From positions 493,877 through 557,876 of the forward strand of contig CAWKGV010000006.1 in NCBI GenBank assembly GCA_963849305.1: a DNA stretch of 64,000 bases, read 5' to 3'. Shown here piece after piece: positions 35,854 through 45,283 of the stretch. Source of the stretch: CAWKGV01 sp963849305. GTDB taxonomy: Bacteria; Pseudomonadota; Alphaproteobacteria; Acetobacterales; Acetobacteraceae. Under the pieces are notes generated by a model that had not been told where the DNA came from, did not search any database, and was given only the letters and a program-made list of their open reading frames with translations. The stretch's first letter is position 1; each line of letters starts with the position of its first letter. A program made the translations under genes and the position numbers.

Positions 35854-37473
35854 TCAGAGGGTCTTCAGGAAGGCGACCAGATCGGACTTCTCCTGGTCGG
35901 TGAGGCCGATCCCGAATCGGAAGTCGTAGAACTCCACGACATCCTCAAGGCGATCCGCCCCTCCGTTGTGGAAGTAAGGCGCCCGTGCGGCAAGGCCGCG
36001 GAGGATAGGGCCCTTCATCTTGCCGATATCGACGCACTGGCCGCTGATCAGCGCCTTGCCGGGGTCCGTGACGGTGAACACCTGGCCGGCAAGTGGGCCG
36101 GCGTCGCAGTGCAGGCTGAACACGGGCAAGCCGATGGTGTCGAGCCCCGCAGCAGCGGGCGCGACCGTGCCGATGTTGATGGGCAACTTGACGCTATGAT
36201 TGCCGACATTGGGCGTGTCATGGCAGGTGACGCACCCGCCGGTGAGGGCGGGCACACCGATCACGTCGTTCAGCCCGGCGACACCGCTGATGACGATCGG
36301 CTTCTCGTTGAACAGCTTCTCCCCGCGTGCGATCGCGGCGCGTGCCGCACCGAGCGGACCGGGACCGGCCTGAGATGGATCGGCCCAGGCGCCGTAAAGG
36401 GTCATCACCTCGGGATTGAAGGCGGCGCCCGTGGGATCCCCCCCGAGCACGTCGTTGATGCCGACGTGGAAGTCCTGCCGCGAGAGCGCCAGTGGGCCGC
36501 CGGCCGCGCCACCGTCGTCGAGGTCGGCGGCAGTGAGGTCAGTGATTTGCGCGGAAAAGAGACCCTGCTCGAATGCGACCATCTGCTCGACCTGGCTCGC
36601 GGTGGGCGGCGTCGCGGTCTGGAAGTGGATCATGGTCGCGTCGATCGCCTGCGACTCCAGGTTTGGCTCGCGTCCATCCCACATCGTGGTGGTCAGGAAT
36701 GACAGGTTGGTGCTGGGCAGCGGCCGGCGATAAACCGAGATGATTCCCTGGCTCGGCTGCGCCGGGCCATAGCTCGTTAGCCCGAAGGTCGGGTCGGTCG
36801 TACAGTTGTACGGATCTTGGACGGCGATGACGCTGAACTGAAGCGCCGGCGGGGTGGGTAGGGGCAGTGCGATCCGGATCAGTCCCTTGCTCAGAACCAG
36901 CGAGTAGGCGCTGATCCGACTCTCCACGCTCGACACGTCGGCGTTGGGGCACACGGCCCCGTCCACGGGTCGGAACAGCGGCGCCGTGCCCAAGCTCTCG
37001 ACGAACGCCGTCTGGATTTGCGGCGGCGTTATGCTCCACGCCGCCGCAGGCTGGTGACAGGTCTGGCAGGTGCGGCCGTTGGTGCCGAGCGGCTCAAAGA
37101 ACGCGTTCCCCTCAGTGATCGTCCGCCCGCCGGGCTGGAGAGTCGCCATCAAGCCGCTCGTGTCCTGGAAGGCTTCCATGGGCGGGATCATAAGCGGCGC
37201 GCGCTCGATTGAGAGTGTCGCTGGCTGCCCGGTGCCTAGGGCCTGGAGCATGGCACCTTCCGCCCAGCTCGGCTGGCCGCTTTCGGCCCGCGGAATATCA
37301 TCCGAGTCTGCCGCCGCGAGCCGCATGGGCAGGCCATAGAACAGCGCGCAGCCGAGGGTCAGGGTCAGGGCTGTCCGGCCTGTGGCGGCAACGCGCGGCG
37401 CTGCCGTCGGACCCGCTCGCTTATGCCGCCAAGCGGGAGACAGAGAGCGGAACGAGCGGCGATTGACGTGCAT
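35854..37473 (-). CDS. Dihaem cytochrome-c-peroxidase/MauG-like protein
   Basis: About 539 aa from the ATG at 37473; the frame is open further upstream. A long basic leader with a hydrophobic segment (TALTLTLGCALFYGLPM) ending in AAADS indicates export. Two haem-c motifs are visible: CQTCH about 110 residues from the start and CVTCH about 390. Between them are GREPNLESQAIDATMIHF and ALSRQDFHVGINDV, and the end reads GPILRGLAARAPYFHNGGADRLEDVVEFYDFRF, all features of the MauG/CCP superfamily. It probably acts in the periplasm on peroxide or on a protein substrate. The gene stands alone and is convergent with purH. Confidence 0.83.
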   Translation of the reverse strand: MHVNRRSFRSLSPAWRHKRAGPTAAPRVAATGRTALTLTLGCALFYGLPMRLAAADSDDIPRAESGQPSWAEGAMLQALGTGQPATLSIERAPLMIPPMEAFQDTSGLMATLQPGGRTITEGNAFFEPLGTNGRTCQTCHQPAAAWSITPPQIQTAFVESLGTAPLFRPVDGAVCPNADVSSVESRISAYSLVLSKGLIRIALPLPTPPALQFSVIAVQDPYNCTTDPTFGLTSYGPAQPSQGIISVYRRPLPSTNLSFLTTTMWDGREPNLESQAIDATMIHFQTATPPTASQVEQMVAFEQGLFSAQITDLTAADLDDGGAAGGPLALSRQDFHVGINDVLGGDPTGAAFNPEVMTLYGAWADPSQAGPGPLGAARAAIARGEKLFNEKPIVISGVAGLNDVIGVPALTGGCVTCHDTPNVGNHSVKLPINIGTVAPAAAGLDTIGLPVFSLHCDAGPLAGQVFTVTDPGKALISGQCVDIGKMKGPILRGLAARAPYFHNGGADRLEDVVEFYDFRFGIGLTDQEKSDLVAFLKTL

Positions 37474-38463
37474 GGCGTTCTCGATCACTGGGAGTGGCTG
37501 TGGAATCGCCATAAGATGCCCCCCTGCGCCCACGTCCGCTGTGATGCACTTCACGAGACGGCGCCGCTGACCCTTGCGACCGCACGTCGCCGGCATCGCG
37601 ATGGTTTTCATCGGGTTGCCCATTTTTTCCGACATTGACCAGGGCGTCGATATGCGGCAGGCGCCTGCATGCAAGGATCTTTGCAGATCGCAATGAGCTT
37701 GGCGTTGAGCATCGCGGACGCGAAGCATGATTTGCGCTCGGCTTCGAGCTCGATAGCAGCCGGTCGGCCCTCGAACCGTAGAACGTTTGAGAGGCTATGT
37801 CGCCAGGCCATCGTTCTCGTCGCCGTGAGGTGTAGCGTTCGACTGTCTGCGAAAGAGCCCCAAAGTCTACATGAGACAGCACGTGTCCGGTCGGTCGGAA
37901 TCGTCGAAGGTTCTTCCAGATCAAATGGCCCGGTTCAAGCTGGAGCAGCGCTGGCGCGATCGGCGACTGGCCCTTGAGCCGCCGAAGACCCATGGCGCAT
38001 GTTGCTCACCAGTAATAAACGCTGCGACCGCCTTGATGCGTCGGCCGCGATAACGGCCTCGGCTTCGCGACTCCTGCCGAGCCATCCGGTCTCAACTCGC
38101 GGTCCGGGGTCTTTAGCCCGTTCGACGGGCAAAGGCGCAATCGCGCCAGGATGCCCGGGATGACTCTTGAGCAGCGTCCTGAATGCTCGCCATCAGTTCC
38201 CCGCTGCCTCGATCCGGTCGATTGCGCTCGGCTCGACGCCTTACGCATCGTTCTGCTCAAGATGCGTCAGGCACATTCTTGAACGATAGCTTGACGGCGG
38301 CTTTGGAGCGCTGCTTCTCGTTGAGAGCAAGAGTGGCACCAATATGGCTCCATATACCGAGCAACTCAAGCCGCTGCCCTCTCGCTCTGCCGCTAGGGGC
38401 AGGTGTAGCATTCGACCAGGGGACGTCCGGAACTGCCCCGCCTGCACGAGGAGAGAGGTTCAT
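37474..38463. other. About 1 kb without a confident gene
   Basis: Short ORFs on both strands here show no family resemblance, no consistent codon pattern and no ribosome-binding sites. The region is slightly AT-richer than its surroundings. It separates the MauG-like gene from the frameshifted catabolic cluster. The final 40 bases hold the GGAGAGAGG ribosome-binding site of the LLM gene. I see no IS ends, tRNA or tandem repeats. It may be a decayed gene or a long regulatory stretch. Confidence 0.4.
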
Positions 38464-39571
38464 ATGGAACTCGGCTATTTCGCGATGCCGTCCCATCCGC
38501 CGGAGAGAGGGCTCAAGGAGGGGCAGGACTGGGACTTGCAAACGCTGCGCTGGCTCGACGAGCTCGGCTACAAGGAGGCGTGGATCGGCGAGCACCACAC
38601 CGCGCCTGGGAGCCGCATCCGGCGCCCGACCTGCTGATCGCGCAGGCGCTGCTGCAGACCAAGCGGCTGCGCATCGGTCCGGGCGGCTTCCTGCTGCCCT
38701 ACCATCACCCGGCGGAACTGGCGAACCGCGTCGCCATGCTGGACCATCTCTCCGGCGGGCCGGCTCAATTTCGGCGTCGCCGCCTCCGGCCTGCCGAGCG
38801 ACTGGGCGATGTTCCATGTCGATGGCACGTCCGGCGTCAACCGCGAGATGACGCGCGAGGCGCTGGACATCATCCTGCGTCTGTGGAGCGCCGAGGAGCA
38901 TTTCGATTACCAGGGCAAATTCTGGAACGTCGCGAAGCCCGAGCCGTCGATGTTCGGCTTTCTGAATCCGCACATCCGGCCGTTGCAGCAGCCGCATCCG
39001 CCGATCGGCGTCGCCGGGATGTCGAAGAACTCCGATACGCTGAAAATGGCCGGCGAACGCGGGTTCCTGCCGCTCAGCCTCAACCTCAACGCCGGCTACG
39101 TCGCCAGCCACTGGGACGCGGTGCGAGGAAGGCGCGCGGCGCACCGGGCGCACGCCGCAGCCGCGCCGACTGGCGGCTGGTGCGCGAGGTGTTCGTCGCC
39201 GAAACCGACGAGGAGGCCTGGCGGCTGTCGGTCGGGCGGCATGATGGGCCGGATGATGCGGGAGTATTTCCTGCCGCTGCTGGGCAATTTCGGGTTCCTC
39301 GAATTCCTCAAGCACGACCCGACGTGCCGGACAGCGACGTCACGCCCGAATATTGCGCCCGCCACAACTGGCTGATCGGCTCGCCCGCGACGGTCGCCGA
39401 GAAGCTGGAGCGCGTGTACGACGAGGTCGGCGGCTTCGGCGGGCTGCTGGTGTTCGGCTTCGATTACGCCGAAAACCCGGAGGCATGGCGCACCTCGCTT
39501 GCGCCTGCTGGCCGAGGAAGTGCTGCCGCGGGTCGCGGCACCTGACCCCGAAGCAGCCGATGGCGGCGTGA
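38464..39571 (+). pseudogene. LLM-class flavin monooxygenase with about eight frameshifts
   Basis: The start (MELGYFAMPSHPPERGLKEG) with GGAGAGAGG upstream, and pieces in all three frames, join into one luciferase-like protein of about 365 aa: LLIAQALLQTKRLRIGPGGFLLPYHHPAELANRVAMLDHLSGG, then LNFGVAASGLPSDWAMFHVDG, PIGVAGMSKNSDTLKMAGERGFLPLSLN and YCARHNWLIGSPATVAEKLE. I count eight one-base indels (six insertions, two deletions), for example near 38608, 38760, 39129, 39172, 39235, 39320, 39505 and 39538. Amino-acid sequence between breaks looks fully conserved, so reading errors are likelier than old decay. It is translationally coupled to the next gene (TGATG). Confidence 0.75.
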
Positions 39572-40927
39572 TGCGCGGCATGAGCCGCGTCCTGCACCGC
39601 TCCGGCGCCGTTCCGCCGGTCGCGGTCGGCGGCGAGGGTATTCGCCTGCGCCTCGCCGACGGGCGCGAGATCATCGACGGCTCCGGCGGCGCCGCGGTGG
39701 CCTGTCTGGGCCACGGCAATCGCCGCGTCGCCGAGGCGATCGGCCGGCAGGCCGCGACGATGGCCTATGCCCACACCGGCATCTTCACCAGCGAGCCGGC
39801 CGAGGAGCTGGCCGACATCATGCTGGACGGCGATCGCCGGGCGGCCTGACGCACGCCTATTTCTGCTCCTCCGGCTCGGAGGGGACCGAGGCGGCGCTGA
39901 AGATCGCGCGGCAGTATTTCGTGGAGATCGGCCAGCCGCAGCGCACCCGCTTCATCGCCCGCCGGCAGGGCTATCACGGCAACACGCTGGGCGCGCTGGC
40001 GGCCGGCGGCAACATGATGCGCCGCGCGCTCTACGAGCCGATGCTGAGCCGAGGCGTTCAGCCTCGTCTCGCCCTGCTTCGCCTATCGTTTCCAGACGCG
40101 ACGACGAGACCGACGCGCAGTACGTGGACCGGCTGGCCGCCGAGCTGGAGGCCGAGTTCCAGCGCCTCGGCCCCGACACGGTGATCGCCTTCCTCGCCGA
40201 GCCGGTGGTCGGCGCGACGACCGGCTGCGTCGACCGCGCTGCCCGGCTATTTCAAGCGCGTGCGCGAGATCTGCGATCGCCACGGCGCGCTGCTGATCCT
40301 GGACGAGGTGATGTGCGGCATGGGCCGCACCGGCACCATGCACGCCTGGGAGCAGGAGGGCGTCGTCGCCCGACATCCAGGTGATCGCCAAGGGGCTCGG
40401 CGGCGGCTACCAGCCGATCGGCGGCATCCTGATCGCGCGGCCGGATCGTCGAGGCGATCAGCGCCGGCTCAGGCGGGTTCATGCATGGCCACACCTATCA
40501 GGCGCATCCGGTCGCCTGCGCCGGCGCGCTGGAGGTGCAGCGCATCATCCGCGAGGACGAACCTGCTGGCGAATGTCCGCGCGATGGGCGCAGCGCCTGG
40601 AAGCCGCGCTGACCGAGCGCTTCGGCAATCACCGCCATGTCGGCGACATCCGTGGCCGCGGCCTGTTCTGGGCGATCGAGTTCGTCGCGCGACCGCGCGA
40701 GCAAGCAGGCGTTCGACCCGGCGCTGAAACTGAACGAGCGGGTGAAGCAGGCGGCGCTCGCGCGCGGCGTCGCGATCTATCCGATGGGCGGCACGATCGA
40801 CGGCAGGCAGGGCGACCACGTCATCATCGCCCCGCCTTACATCGTGACCGCCGCCGAAATCGATGAGATCGTCGAGCGGCTCGGCGCAGGCGTCGACGCG
40901 GCGCTCGCAGGTCGGAATATTCAATGA
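39571..40927 (+). pseudogene. Class III PLP aminotransferase with about ten frameshifts
   Basis: Fragments in three frames assemble into an aminotransferase of about 445 aa: GEGIRLRLADGREIIDGSGG, LGHGNRRVAEAIGRQ, FIARRQGYHGNTLGALAAGG, ICDRHGALLILDEVMCGMGRTG (PLP-binding Asp), QVIAKGLGGGYQPIGGILIA (Schiff-base Lys), HGHTYQAHPVACAGAL and IAPPYIVTAAEIDEIV. About ten single-base insertions are needed as corrections, near 39835, 39843, 40052, 40102, 40234, 40372, 40443, 40560, 40590 and 40693. All family landmarks survive. It probably moves an amino group between an omega-amine or amino acid and a keto acid; the substrate is unknown. It is coupled to the LLM gene in front. Confidence 0.77.
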
Positions 40928-40941
40928 CAGGAACCCATCGC

Positions 40942-41596
40942 ATGACCGAGCCGCGCAGCATCACGCTCTACACCGATTATAAGAGCCCTACGCCTATCTG
41001 GCGAAGGATCTAGCTTGGGCGCTGGAGCGCGAGATTCCGGTCCGAGTGGATTGCCGGCCTTATATATTGGACATACCGAGCTTTCTTGGCTCTGCCCGGG
41101 TGGATGACCAAAACCGGGTGATCGAGGAGAGCCGCAACGCGCATCAATGGCGGCGTGTCCGCTACAGCTACATGGACTGCCGCCGCCAGGCGCGTAAACG
41201 CGGCCTCGTCATCCGCGGCCCCCAAAAGATTTGGGATTCGACCTTGGCCGCGGCCGGATGTTGTTCGCTCAGCGCCACGACGACCAGGTCTTCCGCCGCT
41301 ATCACGACACCGTATTCGAACGCTTCTGGAAACGTGAGCTGGATATCGAGGACGAAACCGCGATCAGCGCCGTGTTGGCCGAGGCCGGGGCAGATGCGCG
41401 CGCGTTCCCGACCTTCGTGGCCGAGGGACGCGCGATGGTGGCCGCCTGTTCTCGCTCGGCGGAGGAGATGGGCGTGTTCGGGGTGCCGACCTTCGTGCTG
41501 GACGGCGAGATCTTCTGGGGCAGCGAGCACCTGCCGGACATCAGGGACATGTTGGCCAATAGCCCCGGTGAAGCCGGGTCTGCCCGAACTGCCTAG
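40942..41596 (+). pseudogene. HCCA-isomerase/DsbA-family protein with two frameshifts
   Basis: A thioredoxin-fold, kappa-GST-like protein of about 218 aa resembling 2-hydroxychromene-2-carboxylate isomerase, a glutathione-dependent enzyme of aromatic catabolism. Pieces are ITLYTDYKSPYAYLAKDLAW (active-site Ser region) at the start, a middle segment with MDCRRQARKRGLVIRGP, and the end with MGVFGVPTFVLDGEIFWGSEHLPDI. Two one-base deletions, near 40987 and 41260, break the frame. The ATG at 40942 has CAGGAA upstream. With the LLM monooxygenase and aminotransferase it makes a catabolic cluster, perhaps for an N-containing aromatic; this is inference. Confidence 0.75.
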
Positions 41597-41671
41597 CATC
41601 TGCACCTGCGAGGCATTCGCATCATTGCGCCTTTGACTTGACGCGCCTCGGGGCCGCGCACATACGCGGCC

Positions 41672-42628
41672 ATGCGCGATTTCTCTCAGCTCAGTGAACG
41701 CGAGGTGCTCGCCTTAGCCATCGCCAGCGAGGAAGAGGACGGCCGTATCTACGCTGACATCGCGGAAGGGCTACGCGACGACTACCCTGGCTCGGCCAAG
41801 GTCTTTATCGAGATGGTGGCCGAAGAGGGCGAGCACCGGGGTCGCTTGATCGACCTGTACCGGCAAAAATTCGGCGAGCACATCCCATTGATCCGCCGCC
41901 AGGACGTGCGCGGTTTCATCCAACGCAAGCCGGTCTGGCAGATCCGACCGCTAGGTCTGGATGCGGTGCGCGATCTCGCCGAAAGCATGGAGCTGGAGAC
42001 CCAGCGGTTTTACCGGCGAGCGGCGGCCCGCACGACCGACGCCTCGATCCGCAGGTTGCTCGGAGACCTCGCGGATGCGGAGGTGGAGCACGAGCGCGTC
42101 GCGAGTGAACTGGTCGCCGAGAACCTGCCCAATCGGGTGCGGCTGGAAGAGGACAAGACCGCGCGGCGGCAATTCGTGCTGCGGGTCGTGCAACCGGGGC
42201 TTTCAGGGCTGATGGACGGCTCGGTGTCCACCCTCGCCCCCGTGTTCGCCTCCGCGTTCGCGACCGGGCGTTCCTGGGACGCGTTCCTGGTCGGCCTGGC
42301 GGCCTCGATCGGCGCCGGCATCTCGATGGGCTTCGCCGAGGGGTTGTCGGACGACGGCAGCCTGACCGGCCGGGGTCAGCCACTGGTCCGCGGGGCGATC
42401 TGCGGGCTGATGACGACGCTGGGCGGGATCGGTCACACCATGCCGTTCCTAATCCCGACCTTTTGGACCGCGTTGGCTGTCGCCATCGCGGTCGTAGTAG
42501 TCGAACTGGCAGTGATCAGTTGGATCCGGTGGCGGTTCATGGACACGCCACCCCTGTCGGCCGCCGTCCAGGTTGCGTTCGGAGGCGCTCTGGTGTTCGC
42601 CTGCGGCGTCGCAATTGGCCGCAGCTAG
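41672..42628 (+). CDS. mbfA: MbfA-type ferritin-like/VIT1 iron exporter
   Basis: A 318-aa two-domain protein. Residues 1-160 are a ferritin-like (erythrin) four-helix domain with carboxylate/His iron ligands (AIASEEEDGRIYADIAEG, MVAEEGEHRGRL, MELETQRFYRRAA, DAEVEHERVA). Residues 170-318 are a VIT1-type membrane domain with five hydrophobic segments (PGLSGLMDGSVSTLAPVFASAF, then ASIGAGISMGFAEGLSDDG). In rhizobia this membrane-bound ferritin exports iron and protects against iron and peroxide stress, and is repressed by Irr under low iron. No clear Irr box was seen upstream. The ATG at 41672 follows a short gap after the HCCA-isomerase-like gene. Confidence 0.9.
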   Translation: MRDFSQLSEREVLALAIASEEEDGRIYADIAEGLRDDYPGSAKVFIEMVAEEGEHRGRLIDLYRQKFGEHIPLIRRQDVRGFIQRKPVWQIRPLGLDAVRDLAESMELETQRFYRRAAARTTDASIRRLLGDLADAEVEHERVASELVAENLPNRVRLEEDKTARRQFVLRVVQPGLSGLMDGSVSTLAPVFASAFATGRSWDAFLVGLAASIGAGISMGFAEGLSDDGSLTGRGQPLVRGAICGLMTTLGGIGHTMPFLIPTFWTALAVAIAVVVVELAVISWIRWRFMDTPPLSAAVQVAFGGALVFACGVAIGRS

Positions 42629-42643
42629 GCGACCGAGTCCTAT

Positions 42644-43003
42644 TTAGCCTTGACAATCCCTATAGATGTTCCGGTAGCCGACCGCCATGTTGCCGTTCGG
42701 GTTGAGGGCGATGGATTGGCGCGTGCCCTGCTTGGTCCCCACGGCGTGCCAGACACCGACGCCGTCCCGATACAGTCCTGTGACATTCGAGAAGCCCTCG
42801 GCCTCAAACCGCTTGGTTGCCGCGGCGGGCGTCGAGATGGCATGGCCCGTGGCCAACGCCCGCTGCGCCTCGACGTAAGCGAGATAGCTGCTGTGCCAGC
42901 CGCAATCTAACGGATTCCTACCCCCCAGCGTGGTCCTACCCGCCAGCGCGGTCCCGCTGCCGATGGTCGTGAGTAGGGCTACTGCCGCCGCGATCTTGCG
43001 CAT
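42644..43003 (-). CDS. Small secreted protein, unrecognised
   Basis: A 119-aa protein with a standard signal peptide (MRKIAAAVALLTTIGSGTALA). The mature part has two Cys (NPLDCGWHSS and the C-terminal YRDCQG) that could form a disulfide, and the central stretch FSNVTGLYRDGVGVWHAVGTKQG resembles the secreted PepSY/beta-lactamase-inhibitor-like small domains seen in many alphaproteobacteria. No family is firmly recognised. A second small secreted protein gene lies upstream on the same strand. It is convergent with mbfA. Confidence 0.65.
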   Translation of the reverse strand: MRKIAAAVALLTTIGSGTALAGRTTLGGRNPLDCGWHSSYLAYVEAQRALATGHAISTPAAATKRFEAEGFSNVTGLYRDGVGVWHAVGTKQGTRQSIALNPNGNMAVGYRNIYRDCQG

Positions 43004-43144
43004 AGAGCGATCTCCGAAGAGTCCGGCCGACCTTCATATGGGCATTCGGAGCCGGGCTGTAGGCATCGCCACTGGTCGTGGCTGCCGCAAATATACGCGC
43101 TCGCCTAGAGATGTCGTCTAGTCGCTAATCAGGGTGGCGCGGCT

Positions 43145-43175
43145 CCGGGGCGGCGCGGACGCCGCGCCGCCCCGG
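43145..43175 (-). terminator. Perfect 14-bp GC hairpin, probable transcription end
   Basis: The arms CCGGGGCGGCGCGG and its exact complement flank a three-base loop. It lies just past the stop of the small secreted gene at 43197 (minus strand). There is no U-run, so it is not a classical intrinsic terminator. It may still stop transcription or shield the mRNA end. Confidence 0.6.
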
Positions 43176-43196
43176 GCTACTCGCGCAGTTTAGCGC

Positions 43197-43442
43197 TTAG
43201 CCACCGGAACGTTCGTCGTGTTCTCGGGTGGCGGCAGGCATAGCCTTATCGCCCACCACCTTGGCAACGCTTTGCGCATCTGCGTCCATGAACTTGTGGG
43301 GGTTGACGGCACGAGCTTGCTGCGACTGAAGGTAGCTGGACCAACTGCTGCTCCAGGCGGAGTTTGGCGGAGCCCCCTGAGCCAAAGCCAGTCCGCTGCC
43401 CATGGCGGTGAAAAGCGCGGCTGCAACTATCGTTTTGTACAT
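43197..43442 (-). CDS. Small secreted protein, unrecognised
   Basis: An 81-aa ORF with a signal peptide (MYKTIVAAALFTAMGSGLALA) followed by a short, Ser/Gln-rich mature region (SSWSSYLQSQQARAV) and a charged tail. The opening resembles that of the neighbouring 119-aa secreted protein (short basic start, then ...GSGxALA), hinting at related export or shared origin. An upstream AGGAGG-like run (TAGGAGGCTC) gives a good ribosome-binding site. A strong hairpin follows. No function can be assigned. Confidence 0.6.
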   Translation of the reverse strand: MYKTIVAAALFTAMGSGLALAQGAPPNSAWSSSWSSYLQSQQARAVNPHKFMDADAQSVAKVVGDKAMPAATREHDERSGG

Positions 43443-43666
43443 CTGAGCCTCCTAGTTCGTCCGTGTGCCGCTTGGCAACGGCTGAGGCCCAATAGGTGGG
43501 CTTTCCGGCACGGCCCTGCTGTGCGTCAAGTCACACTGGAGACTTTTTCTGATCCCCCCACCGTCTGGTTGAGTGACTGAAATGGCCCCGCCGATCCGCT
43601 GGGCCTTCACCTTCCTCACGCACAGGTCTCTGGCAACACAGCGCTCGCTGGAGTATCGGTCCCCGC

Positions 43667-44259
43667 ATGAGCCGGATGGCAACGCTCGCGCGCGCTACAA
43701 CCGAGACCGATATCACCTTGACCCTGGACCTCGACGGGTCCGGGGCAGCGGAGATCGACACCGGAATCGGCTTTCTCGATCACATGCTCACCGCCCTCGC
43801 CCGTCACGCCCTGTTCGATCTGACCGTGCGGGCCACCGGAGATCTGCATATCGACTGCCACCACACCACCGAGGATGTCGGCATCGTGCTTGGCCGCGCG
43901 TTCGCCCAGGCGGTCGGGGAGAAGCGGGGGATTCGCCGCTTCGGCCACGCAGTTGTGCCGATGGACGAAGCGCTGGCTGAAGCCACGGTGGACATCTCGG
44001 GCCGCCCGTTCCTGTGCTGGGACGTGGCCTTCGAACGGCACCGAGCTCGGGGAGATGGACACCGAACTGTTCGAGGAGTTCTTCCGCGCCTTCGCCACTA
44101 ATGCCCTGGTGACGTTGCACGTCGCGCGCCGTGCCGGCCGCAACGCGCACCATGTAGCCGAAGCCTGCTTCAAGGCCACGGCGCGGGCGCTGCGGCATGG
44201 CGGTCGAGCCGGATCCCCGCGCGGGCGACGCGATCCCCTCGACCAAGGGCGCGCTGTGA
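43667..44259 (+). pseudogene. hisB: Imidazoleglycerol-phosphate dehydratase HisB, two +1 frameshifts
   Basis: This is the sixth step of histidine synthesis. It starts with a typical opening (RATTETDITLTLDLDGSG, IDTGIGFLDHMLTALARH) and the metal motif HHTTEDVGI. Near 44040 the frame moves one base (an extra C in CGGCACCGAG). The gene resumes with ELGEMDTELFEEFFRAF and the second metal motif HVARRAGRNAHHVAEACFK, then moves again near 44200 (an extra G). The normal end DPRAGDAIPSTKGAL follows, with the stop at 44257-44259. Corrected length is about 196 aa, the family norm. Both breaks are one-base insertions in a conserved gene, so error is likely. First gene of the his operon here. Confidence 0.9.
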
Positions 44260-44270
44260 CAGCGCGCGCC

Positions 44271-44649
44271 ATGAAGGTCTGGACCGCGCATCTGCGCCCA
44301 TACGCTGCGCCGGTGCTGGTTCGCGAGGGCTTCTCCTGGGGCGCGTTCTTCCTCGGCCCGCTCTGGCTGGCCGCGCACCGCGCCTGGATCGCTGCCGCGA
44401 TCGCGCTGGCGGCGGGCGGTCATTATCGGCGTGTTCACCGCAAGCGGGGCGCGGATCGCGCTGGAACTCGGCCTGGCATGGCTGCTCGGCCTCTGTGGCC
44501 GCGACCTTGTGCGTTGGCAGCTCGCCTTGCGCAGCTACCGGTTGGTCCATGTGCTTGCCGCGCCCGATGCCGACGGCGCGCTGGCCCGGCTGCTCGCGGT
44601 TCGCCCCGACCTGGCCGGCAGCTTCTTTCCCCCGGAGTCCGCGCGGTGA
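44271..44649 (+). pseudogene. DUF2628-like small membrane protein, one +1 frameshift
   Basis: About 125 aa between hisB and hisH. The first part, MKVWTAHLRPYAAPVLVREG then FSWGAFFLGPLWLAAHRAWIAA, matches the DUF2628 pattern of a short polar start and a membrane helix. The frame shifts near 44420 (GGCGGTC for GGCGTC). The rest continues with a second helix (VIIGVFTASG, LGLAWLLGLCGRDLVRW) and SYRLVHVLAAPDADGA. Its stop overlaps the GTG start of hisH. The function is unknown; its place inside the his operon recurs in related genomes as far as I recall. Confidence 0.7.
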
Positions 44650-45282
44650 AGGTCGCGGTGGTGGATTACGGCAGCGGCAATCTGGCCTCCGCCTCTCGGG
44701 CGCTGGCTGTGGCCGCGGAACGCGCCGGGTTGCGCGCCACGGTGAGCCTCACCGCCGATCCCGAGCGGGTCGCCCGCGCCGAGCGGATCGTGCTTGCCAG
44801 GCCAGGGTGCGTTCGCCGATTGCGCGCTGGGCCTCGCGGCGGTTCCGGGGATGCATGAGGCGATTGTGACCGCGACGGAAGCGGGCACACCGTTTCTGGG
44901 GATCTGCGTCGGGATGCAGCTGATGGCCGAGCGGGGCCTGGAGCATGCCGTGACCCCAGGGTTTGGCTGGATCAAAGGCGAGATCGTCGCAATGGACCCG
45001 CCGGGGTTGCGGCTACCGCAAATGGGCTGGAATGCCCTTAGTTTCGCACCGGGCGCGCACCATCTGCTCGACGGGATCGAGCCCGGCGACCACACGTATT
45101 TCGTCCACGGCTATGCGCTGGCGGGTGGAGACCCTGGTGAGATTATCGCCACGACGGATTATGGCGGCCCGGTCGTTGCCATGGTGGCGGCTGGCAATCG
45201 CGCCGGCACCCAGTTCCATGTGGAGAAGAGCCAATCCGTCGGCATCCGTATCCTGATGAACTTTCTGCGCTGGACACCCTGA
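44646..45282 (+). pseudogene. hisH: Imidazole glycerol phosphate synthase glutaminase HisH, one +1 frameshift
   Basis: The class I glutaminase subunit that feeds ammonia to HisF. The start MKVAVVDYGSGNLASASRAL is typical, and the GTG overlaps the previous stop. Near 44803 an extra T (CTTGCC for CTGCC) shifts the frame. The rest, GQGAFADCALGL, the nucleophile motif FLGICVGMQLM, GWIKGEIV, YFVHGYAL and the His/Glu pair in GTQFHVEKSQ, is intact to 45282. Corrected, it is about 211 aa. The insertion in an otherwise perfect gene suggests a sequencing error. Confidence 0.9.
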
Positions 45283-45283
45283 C

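Noticed and set aside
37474..38463. Several short ORFs of 60-190 codons in the gap after the MauG-like gene
   Set aside because: No ribosome-binding sites, motifs, signal peptides or consistent codon pattern on either strand.
43145..43175. Classical rho-independent terminator
   Set aside because: The hairpin is perfect but no U-run follows on either strand, so it is listed only as a probable transcription end.
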